Position numbers and translations under genes: made by a program. 48,795 nucleotides of DNA from Streptomyces sp. SID8352 (lineage in GTDB: Bacteria; Actinomycetota; Actinomycetes; Streptomycetales; Streptomycetaceae), in assembly GCF_009862265.1 (NCBI RefSeq), contig NZ_WWGX01000073.1, positions 55,860 through 104,654 on the forward strand, given 5' to 3'. Below, one piece after another: positions 23,528 through 34,432 of this stretch (the first letter of the stretch is position 1; every line of letters starts with the position of its first letter). The notes under the pieces are model-generated. The model was not told where the DNA came from. It worked only from the letters and a program-made list of their open reading frames with translations, and did not search any database.

Positions 23528-24112
23528 GTGCGCGTGCTGGGGGTGGACCCGGGGCTGACCCGCTGCGGGATCGGCGTCGTGGAGGGGGTGGCGGGCCGGC
23601 CGCTCACCATGATCGGCGTCGGTGTCGTCCGCACCCCCGCCGACGCCGACCTCGGCCCCCGCCTCGTCGCCGTCGAGCGGGGCATCGAGGAGTGGCTCGA
23701 CGAGCACCGCCCGGAGTACGTCGCCGTGGAGCGCGTCTTCAGCCAGCACAACGTGCGCACCGTGATGGGCACCGCCCAGGCAAGCGCCGTCGCCATCCTC
23801 TGCGCCTCCCGCCGCGGCATCCCCGTCGCCCTGCACACCCCCAGCGAGGTCAAGGCCGCCGTCACCGGCTCGGGGCGCGCCGACAAGGCCCAGGTCGGCG
23901 CCATGGTGACCCGGCTGCTGCGGCTCGCCGCGCCGCCGAAGCCGGCCGACGCGGCGGACGCCCTCGCCCTCGCCATCTGCCACATCTGGCGCGCCCCCGC
24001 GCAGAACCGCCTCCAGCGCGCCGCCGCCCTGCACGCCGCGGCCGGCCGGGGCCGGGCCGCCGTCCCCGGGGCCGCCCAGGCCCCCCACCCGTCGAAAGGC
24101 CGTACGCCATGA
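23528..24112 (+). CDS. ruvC: Holliday junction resolvase RuvC
   Basis: 194 residues, RNase-H-like endonuclease cutting Holliday junctions. The acidic residues are visible: the first Asp in VLGVDPGLTRCG, Glu in YVAVERVF, and the pair in KPADAADALALAI. The C-terminal tail (after HIWRAPAQNRL) is Ala-rich and variable. GTG at 23528 follows GGAAGGG. The stop overlaps ruvA as ATGA, so the resolvasome subunits are coupled. No clear LexA box is visible upstream. Confidence 0.97.
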   Translation: MRVLGVDPGLTRCGIGVVEGVAGRPLTMIGVGVVRTPADADLGPRLVAVERGIEEWLDEHRPEYVAVERVFSQHNVRTVMGTAQASAVAILCASRRGIPVALHTPSEVKAAVTGSGRADKAQVGAMVTRLLRLAAPPKPADAADALALAICHIWRAPAQNRLQRAAALHAAAGRGRAAVPGAAQAPHPSKGRTP

Positions 24113-24714
24113 TCGCCTTCGTCAGCGGCACGGTCGCCGCCCTCGCCCCCGACTCCGCGGTGGTCGAGATCGGCGGCGTCGGCATGGCCGTCCAGTGCAC
24201 CCCGGGCACGCTGGCCGGGCTCCGTGTCGGCCGGCCCGCGCGGCTCGCCACCTCCCTCGTCGTCCGAGAGGACTCGCTGACCCTGTACGGCTTCGCCGAC
24301 GACGACGAGCGCCAGGTCTTCGAGCTGCTCCAGACCGCCAGCGGCGTCGGCCCCCGCCTCGCCCAGGCCATGCTCGCCGTGCACGCCCCCGACGCCCTGC
24401 GCAGGGCGGTGTCCACGGGCGACGAGAAGGCGCTGACCGCCGTCCCCGGCATCGGCAAGAAGGGCGCCCAGAAGCTCCTGCTGGAACTGAAGGACCGCCT
24501 CGGCGCCCCCGTCGGGGCCCCCGCCGTGGGCGCCCCGGTCAGCGCCGGCTGGCGCGACCAGTTGCACGCCGCCCTGATCGGCCTCGGCTACGCGACCCGC
24601 GAGGCCGACGAGGCCGTGACCGCCGTCGCCCCCCAGGCCGAGGCCGCCGACGGGACGCCCCAGGTGGGGCAGCTCCTCAAGGCGGCCCTGCAGAGCCTCA
24701 ACCGCGCCCGGTGA
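24109..24714 (+). CDS. ruvA: Holliday junction helicase subunit RuvA
   Basis: 201 residues. Domain I OB-fold (MIAFVSGTVAALAPDSAVVEIGGVG), domain II with two helix-hairpin-helix motifs (ASGVGPRLAQAML and VPGIGKKGAQKLLLEL) and the C-terminal domain III that contacts RuvB (about 145-201), joined by an Ala/Pro/Gly linker. Tetramers bind the junction and load RuvB. ATG at 24109 overlaps the ruvC stop. The 214-base gap to ruvB has no visible gene. Confidence 0.97.
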   Translation: MIAFVSGTVAALAPDSAVVEIGGVGMAVQCTPGTLAGLRVGRPARLATSLVVREDSLTLYGFADDDERQVFELLQTASGVGPRLAQAMLAVHAPDALRRAVSTGDEKALTAVPGIGKKGAQKLLLELKDRLGAPVGAPAVGAPVSAGWRDQLHAALIGLGYATREADEAVTAVAPQAEAADGTPQVGQLLKAALQSLNRAR

Positions 24715-24928
24715 CCCGCCCCCCGGCGCCCCCGCGGACCGGGGGGCCCGGACCCGCTCCGACCGGCGGCCCCTGGGCCCAGCCGTCACCTCCCCGTCCG
24801 CCCGGCGGCGCCGTGCGCGCGCCCGGCACCGCCGGACCCGCCCTCCGGGCGGACGGGGGCGGGGTGACGACGGGCCCCGGCGGGCGCCCGACCTCCCCCA
24901 GCCCGTACCGAGAGCCGAGGCACACCTG

Positions 24929-25999
24929 ATGAACTGGGACGACACGACCGACGCGGACGCGGCCGAGCGGCTCGTCGGCGCCGCTGCCGACGGCGAGGAC
25001 CAGGCCGTGGAGGCCGCCCTCCGGCCCAAGGACCTGGACGAGTTCATCGGACAGGAGAAGGTCCGCGAACAGCTCGACCTCGTGCTGCGCGCCGCCCGCG
25101 CCCGCGGTGCCACCGCCGACCACGTCCTGCTCTCCGGCGCTCCCGGCCTCGGCAAGACCACCCTCTCCATGATCATCGCCGCCGAGATGGGCGCCCCCAT
25201 CCGCATCACCTCCGGCCCCGCCATCCAGCACGCCGGGGATCTCGCCGCGATCCTCTCCTCCCTCCAGGAGGGCGAGGTCCTCTTCCTCGACGAGATCCAC
25301 CGCATGTCCCGGCCCGCCGAGGAGATGCTCTACATGGCGATGGAGGATTTCCGGGTCGACGTCATCGTCGGCAAGGGCCCCGGCGCCACCGCCATCCCCC
25401 TGGAACTGCCGCCGTTCACCCTGGTCGGCGCCACCACCCGGGCGGGACTGCTGCCGCCCCCGCTGCGCGACCGCTTCGGCTTCACCGCGCACATGGAGTT
25501 CTACGGCCCCGCCGAACTGGAGCGCGTCGTCCACCGCTCCGCCGGCCTCCTCGACGTCGGCATCGACCCCGCGGGCGCCGCCGAGATCGCCGGCCGCTCC
25601 CGGGGCACCCCCCGCATCGCCAACCGCCTGCTGCGCCGGGTCCGCGACTACGCCCAGGTCAAGGCCGACGGCCGGGTCACCCGGGAGATCGCCGCCGCGG
25701 CCCTCGCGGTGTACGAGGTCGACGAGCGCGGCCTCGACCGGCTGGACCGGGCCGTCCTCCAGGCGCTGCTGAAGCTCTTCGGCGGCGGTCCGGTGGGCCT
25801 GTCCACGCTCGCCGTCGCCGTCGGCGAGGAGCGTGAGACAGTGGAGGAGGTCGCGGAACCGTTCCTCGTCAGGGAGGGGCTGCTCGCCCGTACCCCGCGC
25901 GGACGGATCGCGACCCCCGCCGCATGGGCGCACCTCGGCCTCACCCCGCCGGGCCCGCGGTCCGCAGGAAACGGACAACGGGATCTCTTCGGGACGTGA
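24929..25999 (+). CDS. ruvB: Holliday junction branch-migration ATPase RuvB
   Basis: 356 residues, AAA+ ATPase. Walker A GAPGLGKTT (Lys76), Walker B FLDEIHRM, sensor 1 VGATTRAG, arginine-finger area and the C-terminal winged-helix domain ending near GLTPPGPRSAGNGQRDLFGT. The N-terminus before RPKDLDEFIGQ is acidic and about 30 residues long, usual for Streptomyces. The gene is in the ruvC-ruvA-ruvB order. ATG at 24929 has only a weak ribosome site (CCGAGG). Confidence 0.97.
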   Translation: MNWDDTTDADAAERLVGAAADGEDQAVEAALRPKDLDEFIGQEKVREQLDLVLRAARARGATADHVLLSGAPGLGKTTLSMIIAAEMGAPIRITSGPAIQHAGDLAAILSSLQEGEVLFLDEIHRMSRPAEEMLYMAMEDFRVDVIVGKGPGATAIPLELPPFTLVGATTRAGLLPPPLRDRFGFTAHMEFYGPAELERVVHRSAGLLDVGIDPAGAAEIAGRSRGTPRIANRLLRRVRDYAQVKADGRVTREIAAAALAVYEVDERGLDRLDRAVLQALLKLFGGGPVGLSTLAVAVGEERETVEEVAEPFLVREGLLARTPRGRIATPAAWAHLGLTPPGPRSAGNGQRDLFGT

Positions 26000-26069
26000 C
26001 GGTCCCATGGCGTCCCCGCCGGGGCCCGGCACATTCGCCGGTCCAGGAACCCCGGTGCCGTGCTGAGCG

Positions 26070-26099
26070 TTGTTCCCTGCGCGCGGACTCGCTTAGACT
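26070..26099 (+). promoter_or_regulatory. Promoter TTGTTC-N18-TAGACT of yajC-secDF
   Basis: TTGTTC at 26070-26075 and TAGACT at 26094-26099 match the HrdB consensus with 18-base spacing. The transcript would have a leader of about 80 bases before the yajC GTG. Confidence 0.6.
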
Positions 26100-26185
26100 C
26101 CGCCGATGCCGTCGTGTCGGCGGCGTACACACCCCCAACCAGCAGGCCGCGCGCCAGCGCGGTCGTGTGAAGGAAGTACCGACCC

Positions 26186-26698
26186 GTGAGTCTCGTGACC
26201 CTCCTCCCGTTCGTCGTGCTCATCGGGGCCATGTTCCTGATGACGCGGTCGGCGAAGAAGAAGCAGCAGCAGGCCGTCGACATGCGGAACCAGATGCAGC
26301 CCGGTTCGGGCGTCCGAACCATCGGGGGCATGTACGCCACGGTCAAGGAGGTGAGCGAGGACACGGTCCTCCTCGACGCCGGACCCGGCGTCGAACTGCT
26401 CTTCGCCAAGAACTCCATCGGTGCCGTTCTCACCGACGACGAGTACAACCGCATCGTCCACGGCATCGAGCACGACCTGAAGTCCGACGCCGACATCGTC
26501 CCCGACGACGCCTCCTCCCTCACCGAGACCGACGCCTCCCACGCCGACGACTCCGACGACACGGCCGACAAGGACGGCCGGTCCGTCGACCTCGGCAAGA
26601 AGGACGCGCCCGACGAGCAGACGGCCGACTCCGAGCCCGCCCAGGCGGACAAGGAGGACGACCCGAAGAAGTCCGACGGCGGCTCCGAGGCGAAGTAG
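26186..26698 (+). CDS. yajC: Preprotein translocase subunit YajC
   Basis: 170 residues. One membrane span at 3-20 is followed by the conserved Lys-rich KKKQQQAVDMRNQMQPGSGVRT and GGMYATVKEV region, then an unusually long acidic/Asp-Ser-rich cytoplasmic tail (about 100-170). YajC associates with SecDF-YidC at the inner membrane to assist Sec export. GTG at 26186 follows AAGGAAG. It begins the secretion operon; a hairpin lies between it and secD. Confidence 0.95.
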   Translation: MSLVTLLPFVVLIGAMFLMTRSAKKKQQQAVDMRNQMQPGSGVRTIGGMYATVKEVSEDTVLLDAGPGVELLFAKNSIGAVLTDDEYNRIVHGIEHDLKSDADIVPDDASSLTETDASHADDSDDTADKDGRSVDLGKKDAPDEQTADSEPAQADKEDDPKKSDGGSEAK

Positions 26699-26706
26699 CC
26701 GTGTTA

Positions 26707-26737
26707 CGGGGTGCGCGGACCGTTCCCGCGCACCCCG
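26707..26737 (+). terminator. Hairpin between yajC and secD
   Basis: CGGGGTGCGCGG (26707-26718) pairs perfectly with CCGCGCACCCCG (26726-26737), 7-base loop, no T tract. It may attenuate transcription into secD or stabilise the yajC message. Confidence 0.5.
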
Positions 26738-26830
26738 CTCCACGTGCGGCTCGAACAGCACCCCACACCATGTGACGGCCGCCGGTGCGCCGGTCTCGGC
26801 GTGAGCGGCCCCGAGAGGGAGTACGAACAG

Positions 26831-28639
26831 GTGGTTTCAGTCAAAAAGGGAAAGAACGCGAGCGCCCAGAGCAAGCCCGGGCGCTCGCTGGCCCTGATTC
26901 TGATCGCCATTGTGGCGCTCACCGGAGGGATGTTCGCCTCCGGAAACACCGCTCCGCGTCTCGGCATCGATCTCGCCGGGGGGACGAGCATCACTCTCCG
27001 GGCGGTCGCGGAACCCGGCCAGGCGTCCGCGATCAACAAGACCAACATGGACACCGCGGTCGAGATCATGGAGCGCCGTGTCAACGGACTGGGCGTCTCC
27101 GAGGCCGAGGTGCAGACCCAGGGCGACCGGAACATCATCGTCAACATCCCCAAGGGGATGAACTCGAAGGAAGCCCGGGCCCAGGTCGGCACCACGGCCA
27201 AACTCTACTTCCGCCCCGTCCTCGCCACCGGGCTCTCCGGCCCCGGCATGAACGCCAGCCCGTCCGCCGCCCCCTCGGACAGCCCCTCCGGCGCACCGAG
27301 CGGTGAGGCCACGGACAAGGCCACCGGCAAGGCGACCGACGAGGCCACCGGCCCCGCGGACGGACAGGACGGGGCGAGCACCCCGCCGTCCGGCACCCCC
27401 ACCGACGGCGCCACCACCCAGGGCCGCGCCGTCACCGGCGCCCTGAAGGCCGATCCCAGCCCCTCCGCGAGCCCCTCCGGCGCGGCCTCCCCGTCCCCGG
27501 CCGCCAGCACCCCCGCCGACGACGGCAACGCCAAGCTCCAGGCCGCCTACGACGCGCTCGACTGCACCAAGGAGTCCCAGCGCGCCAAGGCGGGCGAGGG
27601 CGCCAGGCCCGGCGACACCACGCTAGCCTGCGGCACCAACTCGGACGGCATCTGGCAGAAGTACATCCTCGGCCCGGCCGAGGTCGACGGCACCGAGGTG
27701 GACAAGGCCCAGGCCGTCTACAACACGCAGAGCGCCGCCGGCTGGACCGTCACGATGAAGTTCACCGACAAGGGCGCCAAGAAGTTCGCCGACATCACCG
27801 GCAAGCTCGCCAACAACCAGACCCCGCAGAACCAGTTCGCCATCGTCCTGGACAACGAGGTCGTCTCCGACCCGTACGTCCGCCAGGCGCTCACCGGCGG
27901 CAACGCGGAGATCTCCGGCAGCTTCGACCAGCAGGAGGCCCAGAGCCTCGCCAACATGCTGAGCTACGGCGCGCTGCCGCTGAGCTTCCACGAGGACAGC
28001 GTCACCACCGTCACCGCCGCCCTCGGCGGCGAGCAGCTCCGCGCCGGACTGATCGCCGGTGCCATCGGCCTCGCGCTGGTCATCATCTACCTGCTGGTCT
28101 ACTACCGCGGCCTGTCCTTCATCGCCATCGCCTCGCTGGGCGTCTCCGCCTCGCTGACGTACGTGATCATGTCGTTGCTCGGCCCGACCATCGGCTTCGC
28201 GCTGAACCTGCCCGCCGTCTGCGGCGCCATCGTCGCCATCGGCATCACGGCGGACTCGTTCATCGTCTACTTCGAACGGGTCCGCGACGAGATCCGCGAG
28301 GGACGCTCGCTGCGCCCCGCCGTGGAGCGCGGCTGGCCCCGCGCCCGGCGCACCATCCTGGTCTCCGACTTCGTCTCGTTCCTCGCGGCGGCGGTGCTCT
28401 TCATCGTCACCGTCGGCAAGGTGCAGGGCTTCGCCTTCACCCTCGGCCTCACCACCCTGCTCGACGTCGTCGTGGTGTTCCTCTTCACCAAGCCGCTGCT
28501 CACGCTGATGGCCCGCCGCAGGTTCTTCGCCAGTGGGCACAAGTGGTCCGGCCTCGATCCGACGGCACTGGGGGCCAAACCCCCGCTCCGCCGCACCCGC
28601 CGTCCGGCCGCCGGCCCCGTCGACCCGAAGGAGGCGTGA
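26831..28639 (+). CDS. secD: Protein translocase subunit SecD
   Basis: 602 residues, RND-type. TM1 at about 19-36, the extracellular P1 domain starting RLGIDLAGGTSI, and five further spans between about 405 and 590, with the conserved GADSF-type region AIGITADSFIVYFERVRDE. With SecF it uses the proton gradient to pull exported proteins. A low-complexity Ala/Ser/Pro/Asp/Gly insertion of roughly 100 residues (about 136-234) interrupts P1; such inserts occur in Streptomyces SecD. GTG at 26831 is preferred because GAGAGGGAG lies ten bases upstream and the mature start then matches the family; upstream in-frame codons are not conserved-looking. Confidence 0.95.
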   Translation: MVSVKKGKNASAQSKPGRSLALILIAIVALTGGMFASGNTAPRLGIDLAGGTSITLRAVAEPGQASAINKTNMDTAVEIMERRVNGLGVSEAEVQTQGDRNIIVNIPKGMNSKEARAQVGTTAKLYFRPVLATGLSGPGMNASPSAAPSDSPSGAPSGEATDKATGKATDEATGPADGQDGASTPPSGTPTDGATTQGRAVTGALKADPSPSASPSGAASPSPAASTPADDGNAKLQAAYDALDCTKESQRAKAGEGARPGDTTLACGTNSDGIWQKYILGPAEVDGTEVDKAQAVYNTQSAAGWTVTMKFTDKGAKKFADITGKLANNQTPQNQFAIVLDNEVVSDPYVRQALTGGNAEISGSFDQQEAQSLANMLSYGALPLSFHEDSVTTVTAALGGEQLRAGLIAGAIGLALVIIYLLVYYRGLSFIAIASLGVSASLTYVIMSLLGPTIGFALNLPAVCGAIVAIGITADSFIVYFERVRDEIREGRSLRPAVERGWPRARRTILVSDFVSFLAAAVLFIVTVGKVQGFAFTLGLTTLLDVVVVFLFTKPLLTLMARRRFFASGHKWSGLDPTALGAKPPLRRTRRPAAGPVDPKEA

Positions 28640-28640
28640 G

Positions 28641-29762
28641 ATGTCGAAGCTCGGCAACCTCGGCGCACGCCTGCACCATGGCGAGATCAGCTACGACTTC
28701 ATCCGCAACCGCAAGCTCTGGTACGGGATCTCGATCCTGATCACCATCACGGCGATCGTCGGCCTGTCGGTCCGCGGTCTCCACATGGGCATCGAGTTCC
28801 AGGGCGGCGCGGTCTTCACCACCCCGAAGAAGATGAGCGCCTCGGTGGCCCACGCCGAGGAGCTCGCGGAGAACGCCTCCGGACACGACGCGATCGTCCA
28901 GAAACTCGGCGACGGCAGCCTGCGTATCCAGATCTCCGGCATCGAGACCGCCAAGTCGGACGACATCAAGGAGGCGCTCGCCAAGGACCTGAAGGTCGAC
29001 GCGGAGAAGATCAACGCCGACCTCGTCGGCCCGAGCTGGGGCGACCAGATCGCCAACAAGGCATGGCAGGGCCTCGGGATCTTCATGGTCCTGGTGGTGA
29101 TCTACCTGGCCATCGCGTTCGAGTGGCGGATGGCCGTCGCCGCCCTGATCGCGCTGGTCCACGACATCACCATCACGGTCGGTGTCTACGCCCTCGTCGG
29201 CTTCGAGGTCACCCCCGGCACGGTGATCGGCCTGCTGACCATCCTCGGCTACTCGCTCTACGACACCGTCGTGGTCTTCGAGAGCCTCAAGGAACAGGCG
29301 AAGGACATCACCAAGCAGTCCCGCTGGACCTACAGCGAGGTCGCCAACCAGTCGATCAACGGCACCCTGGTGCGCTCCATCAACACCACCGTGGTCGCCC
29401 TGCTGCCCGTCGCCGGCCTGCTCTTCATCGGCGGCGGCTTCCTCGGCGCGGGCATGCTCAACGACATCTCGCTCTCGCTCTTCGTGGGCCTCGCGGCCGG
29501 CGCCTACTCGTCGATCTTCATCGCCACACCGCTCGTCGCCGACCTCAAGGAGGCCGAGCCGCAGATGAAGGCCCTCAAGAAGCGCGTCCTCGCCAAGCGC
29601 GCCCAGGGCGGCGCCAAGGACGGGGGCGAACCGGCCCCGGCACCCGCCGAGGCCGGCCACGGCGACGGGGACGAGGTGGCGGCCGCCGCGGTCGTCGGTC
29701 CCCGCAGCCAGCCCGCATCCCGCGGCAGGGGCCGCGGACGACCCTCGGGGAAGCGCCGATGA
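28641..29762 (+). CDS. secF: Protein translocase subunit SecF
   Basis: 373 residues with six expected spans. TM1 at about 28-45, then MGIEFQGGAVF, the conserved P1 start, and the later LVHDITITVGVYALVGFEV and LTILGYSLYDTVVVFESLKE, matching SecF. A basic Gly/Ala/Pro-rich cytoplasmic tail ends the protein. ATG at 28641 comes one base after the secD stop with GAAGGAGG upstream. Its stop overlaps apt (ATGA). Confidence 0.97.
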   Translation: MSKLGNLGARLHHGEISYDFIRNRKLWYGISILITITAIVGLSVRGLHMGIEFQGGAVFTTPKKMSASVAHAEELAENASGHDAIVQKLGDGSLRIQISGIETAKSDDIKEALAKDLKVDAEKINADLVGPSWGDQIANKAWQGLGIFMVLVVIYLAIAFEWRMAVAALIALVHDITITVGVYALVGFEVTPGTVIGLLTILGYSLYDTVVVFESLKEQAKDITKQSRWTYSEVANQSINGTLVRSINTTVVALLPVAGLLFIGGGFLGAGMLNDISLSLFVGLAAGAYSSIFIATPLVADLKEAEPQMKALKKRVLAKRAQGGAKDGGEPAPAPAEAGHGDGDEVAAAAVVGPRSQPASRGRGRGRPSGKRR

Positions 29763-30298
29763 CCGACATCCGGGACCTGCTGCTCAGCCGTATCCGGGAC
29801 GTGGCCGACTATCCGGCCCCGGGCGTGGTGTTCAAGGACATCACGCCGCTCCTGGCGGACCCGGCGGCCTTCTCGGTGCTCACCGACGCCCTCGCGGACG
29901 TCGCCCGGCGCACCGGCGCCACCAAGGTCGTCGGACTGGAGGCCCGGGGCTTCATCCTGGGCGCCCCGGTCGCCCTGCGGGCCGGCCTCGGCTTCGTCCC
30001 GGTGCGCAAGGCGGGCAAGCTCCCCGGAGCCACCCTCGGCCAGTCCTACGACCTGGAGTACGGCTCCGCCGAGATCGAGGTGCACGCCGAGGACCTCGCC
30101 GTCTCCGACCGTGTCCTGATCGTCGACGACGTGCTCGCCACCGGCGGCACGGCCGAGGCGTCGGTCCAGCTCGTCCGCCGGGCCGGGGCCGCCGTCGCAG
30201 GCCTCGCCGTCCTGATGGAGCTGGGCTTCCTGAACGGCCGGGCCCGGCTGGCGCCGTCCCTGGACGGTGCCCCGCTGGAGGCGCTGCTCCTCGTCTGA
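29759..30298 (+). CDS. apt: Adenine phosphoribosyltransferase
   Basis: 179 residues, type I PRTase salvaging adenine to AMP. The PRPP-binding motif VLIVDDVLATGGTA is intact, and VVFKDITPLL near the N-terminus with GLEARGFILGAPVA are the other conserved parts. Translationally coupled to secF (ATGA), a Streptomyces arrangement that places nucleotide salvage between export and stringent-response genes. A strong hairpin follows. Confidence 0.96.
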   Translation: MTDIRDLLLSRIRDVADYPAPGVVFKDITPLLADPAAFSVLTDALADVARRTGATKVVGLEARGFILGAPVALRAGLGFVPVRKAGKLPGATLGQSYDLEYGSAEIEVHAEDLAVSDRVLIVDDVLATGGTAEASVQLVRRAGAAVAGLAVLMELGFLNGRARLAPSLDGAPLEALLLV

Positions 30299-30303
30299 CG
30301 GCC

Positions 30304-30350
30304 ACCGGAGGCGGGCACCGGAGGAATCCGGCGCCCGCCTCCGGTGTTGT
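30304..30350 (+). terminator. apt terminator
   Basis: ACCGGAGGCGGG (30304-30315) pairs with CCCGCCTCCGGT (30334-30345), with a smaller inner CCGGA/TCCGG hairpin, followed by GTTGTT. It ends the yajC-secD-secF-apt unit ahead of relA. Confidence 0.65.
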
Positions 30351-30404
30351 TCCTGGCGGAGCCCCCCACAATGGCCTGAAGGCGATGCTCGGACACGGGA
30401 TCGC

Positions 30405-30410
30405 TACGAT
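30405..30410 (+). promoter_or_regulatory. Candidate relA -10 TACGAT
   Basis: TACGAT about 52 bases upstream of the TTG start, in the gap between the apt terminator and relA. No good -35 hexamer is visible at 17-18 bases. Confidence 0.35.
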
Positions 30411-30461
30411 GGGGTATCCGGAGCCTGACCGGGGGACCCGGATCGCGCACGAGGAGTCCTC

Positions 30462-33002
<2,541 letters not shown>

Positions 33003-33007
33003 CACCG

Positions 33008-33055
33008 CCTACGCGTGGGGCCCCGCACCGACCGGTGCGGGGCCCCACGCGTAGG
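33008..33055. terminator. Bidirectional terminator, 23-bp perfect stem
   Basis: Positions 33008-33030 and 33033-33055 are exact reverse complements with a 2-base centre, key core CGTGGGGCCCCGC. It lies between the relA stop and the DUF349 stop, which face each other. Confidence 0.85.
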
Positions 33056-33069
33056 CACGGCGGCGGGGA

Positions 33070-34299
33070 TCAGCCGCCGAACTCCTGCAGACCCTTGAGC
33101 GCCTGGTCCAGCAGGGCCTGGCGGCCCTCCAGCTCACGCGCCAGCTTGTCGGCCCGGGCGTTGTTGCCCTGGGCGCGCGCCTGCTCGATCTGCCCGGCGA
33201 GCTTGTCCACCGCGGCCCGGAGCTGACCGGTCAGACCCTCGGCACGCGCGCGCGCCTCCGGGTTCGTCCGGCGCCACTCGCTCTCCTCGGCCTCCTGGAG
33301 GGCCCGCTCGACGGCGTGCATCCGGCCCTCGACCTTCGGCCGCGCGTCGCGCGGCACGTGCCCGATGGCCTCCCAGCGCTCGTTGACCGAACGGAACGCG
33401 GCACGGGCCGCCTTCAGATCTGTCACCGGGAGCAGCTTCTCGGCCTCCCCGGCCAGCTCCTCCTTGAGCTTGAGGTTCTCCGCCTGCTCCGCGTCCCGCT
33501 CGGCGAAGACCGAGCCGCGGGCGGCGAAGAACACGTCCTGGGCGCCGCGGAAGCGGTTCCACAGGTCGTCCTCGTGCTCGCGCTGCGCGCGGCCCGCCGC
33601 CTTCCACTCGGCCATCAGGTCGCGGTAGCGGGCGGCCGTCGTACCCCAGTCCGTGGAGTTCGACAGGGCCTCGGCCTCCGCGACCAGCCGCTCCTTGATC
33701 CGGCGGGCGTCCTCGCGCTGGGAGTCGAGCTGCGCGAAGTGCTGCTTGCGCCGCTTGGAGAACGCCGAGCGCGCGTGCGAGAAGCGGTGCCACAGCTCGT
33801 CGTCGGACTTGCGGTCCAGCCGCGGCAGGCCCTTCCAGGTGTCCACCAGGGACCGCAGCCGCTCGCCGGCCGCCCGCCACTGGTCGGACCGCGCCAGCTC
33901 CTCGGCCTCCGCGACCAGCGCCTCCTTGGCGCCGCGCGCCTCGTCGGACTGCTTCGCCCGCTGGACCTTGCGCTCCTCGCGGCGCGTCTCCACCAGCTCG
34001 GTGAGCCTGTCCAGCCGCGCTCTGAGCGCCTCCAGGTCACCGACCGCGTGGTGCGCGTCGACCTGCTCGCGCAGATGACCGACCGCGGCCGTGGCGTCCT
34101 TGGCCGACAGGTCGGTGGTCCTCACCCGCTTCTCGAGGAGGCCGATCTCCACAACCAGGCCCTCGTACTTGCGCTCGAAGTAGGCCAGCGCCTCCTCGGG
34201 GGAGCCGGCCTGCCAGGAACCGACTACCTTCTCGCCGTCGGCCGTACGCACGTACACGGTCCCCGTCTCGTCGACGCGGCCCCACGGGTCGCTGCTCAC
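33070..34299 (-). CDS. DUF349 coiled-coil protein
   Basis: 409 residues with repeated DUF349 units: LVDTWKGLPRLDRKSDDELWHRFSHARSAF and a second MAEWKAAGRAQREHEDDLWNRFRGAQDVF (each given here in parts: WKGLPRLDRK, DDELWHRF, and WKAAGRAQREHEDDLWNRF). The rest is a long charged coiled coil. DUF349 proteins occur in many bacteria with no settled function; a nucleic-acid or chromosome role is discussed but unproven. GTG at 34299 has GGAGG upstream. It ends 15 bases from the bidirectional terminator shared with relA. Confidence 0.88.
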   Translation of the reverse strand: MSSDPWGRVDETGTVYVRTADGEKVVGSWQAGSPEEALAYFERKYEGLVVEIGLLEKRVRTTDLSAKDATAAVGHLREQVDAHHAVGDLEALRARLDRLTELVETRREERKVQRAKQSDEARGAKEALVAEAEELARSDQWRAAGERLRSLVDTWKGLPRLDRKSDDELWHRFSHARSAFSKRRKQHFAQLDSQREDARRIKERLVAEAEALSNSTDWGTTAARYRDLMAEWKAAGRAQREHEDDLWNRFRGAQDVFFAARGSVFAERDAEQAENLKLKEELAGEAEKLLPVTDLKAARAAFRSVNERWEAIGHVPRDARPKVEGRMHAVERALQEAEESEWRRTNPEARARAEGLTGQLRAAVDKLAGQIEQARAQGNNARADKLARELEGRQALLDQALKGLQEFGG

Positions 34300-34432
34300 A
34301 GCGCCTCCTCCACATGATGCCTGCGGAGGGCTTTGCTCCCCCGGGCATCGTCCACAGTTTCGTCACCGCCAACATAGGCGAACGACAGGTGGCCTGTCCG
34401 CATCCCGCGGACCGAAATTTCGCAGCGTACGG

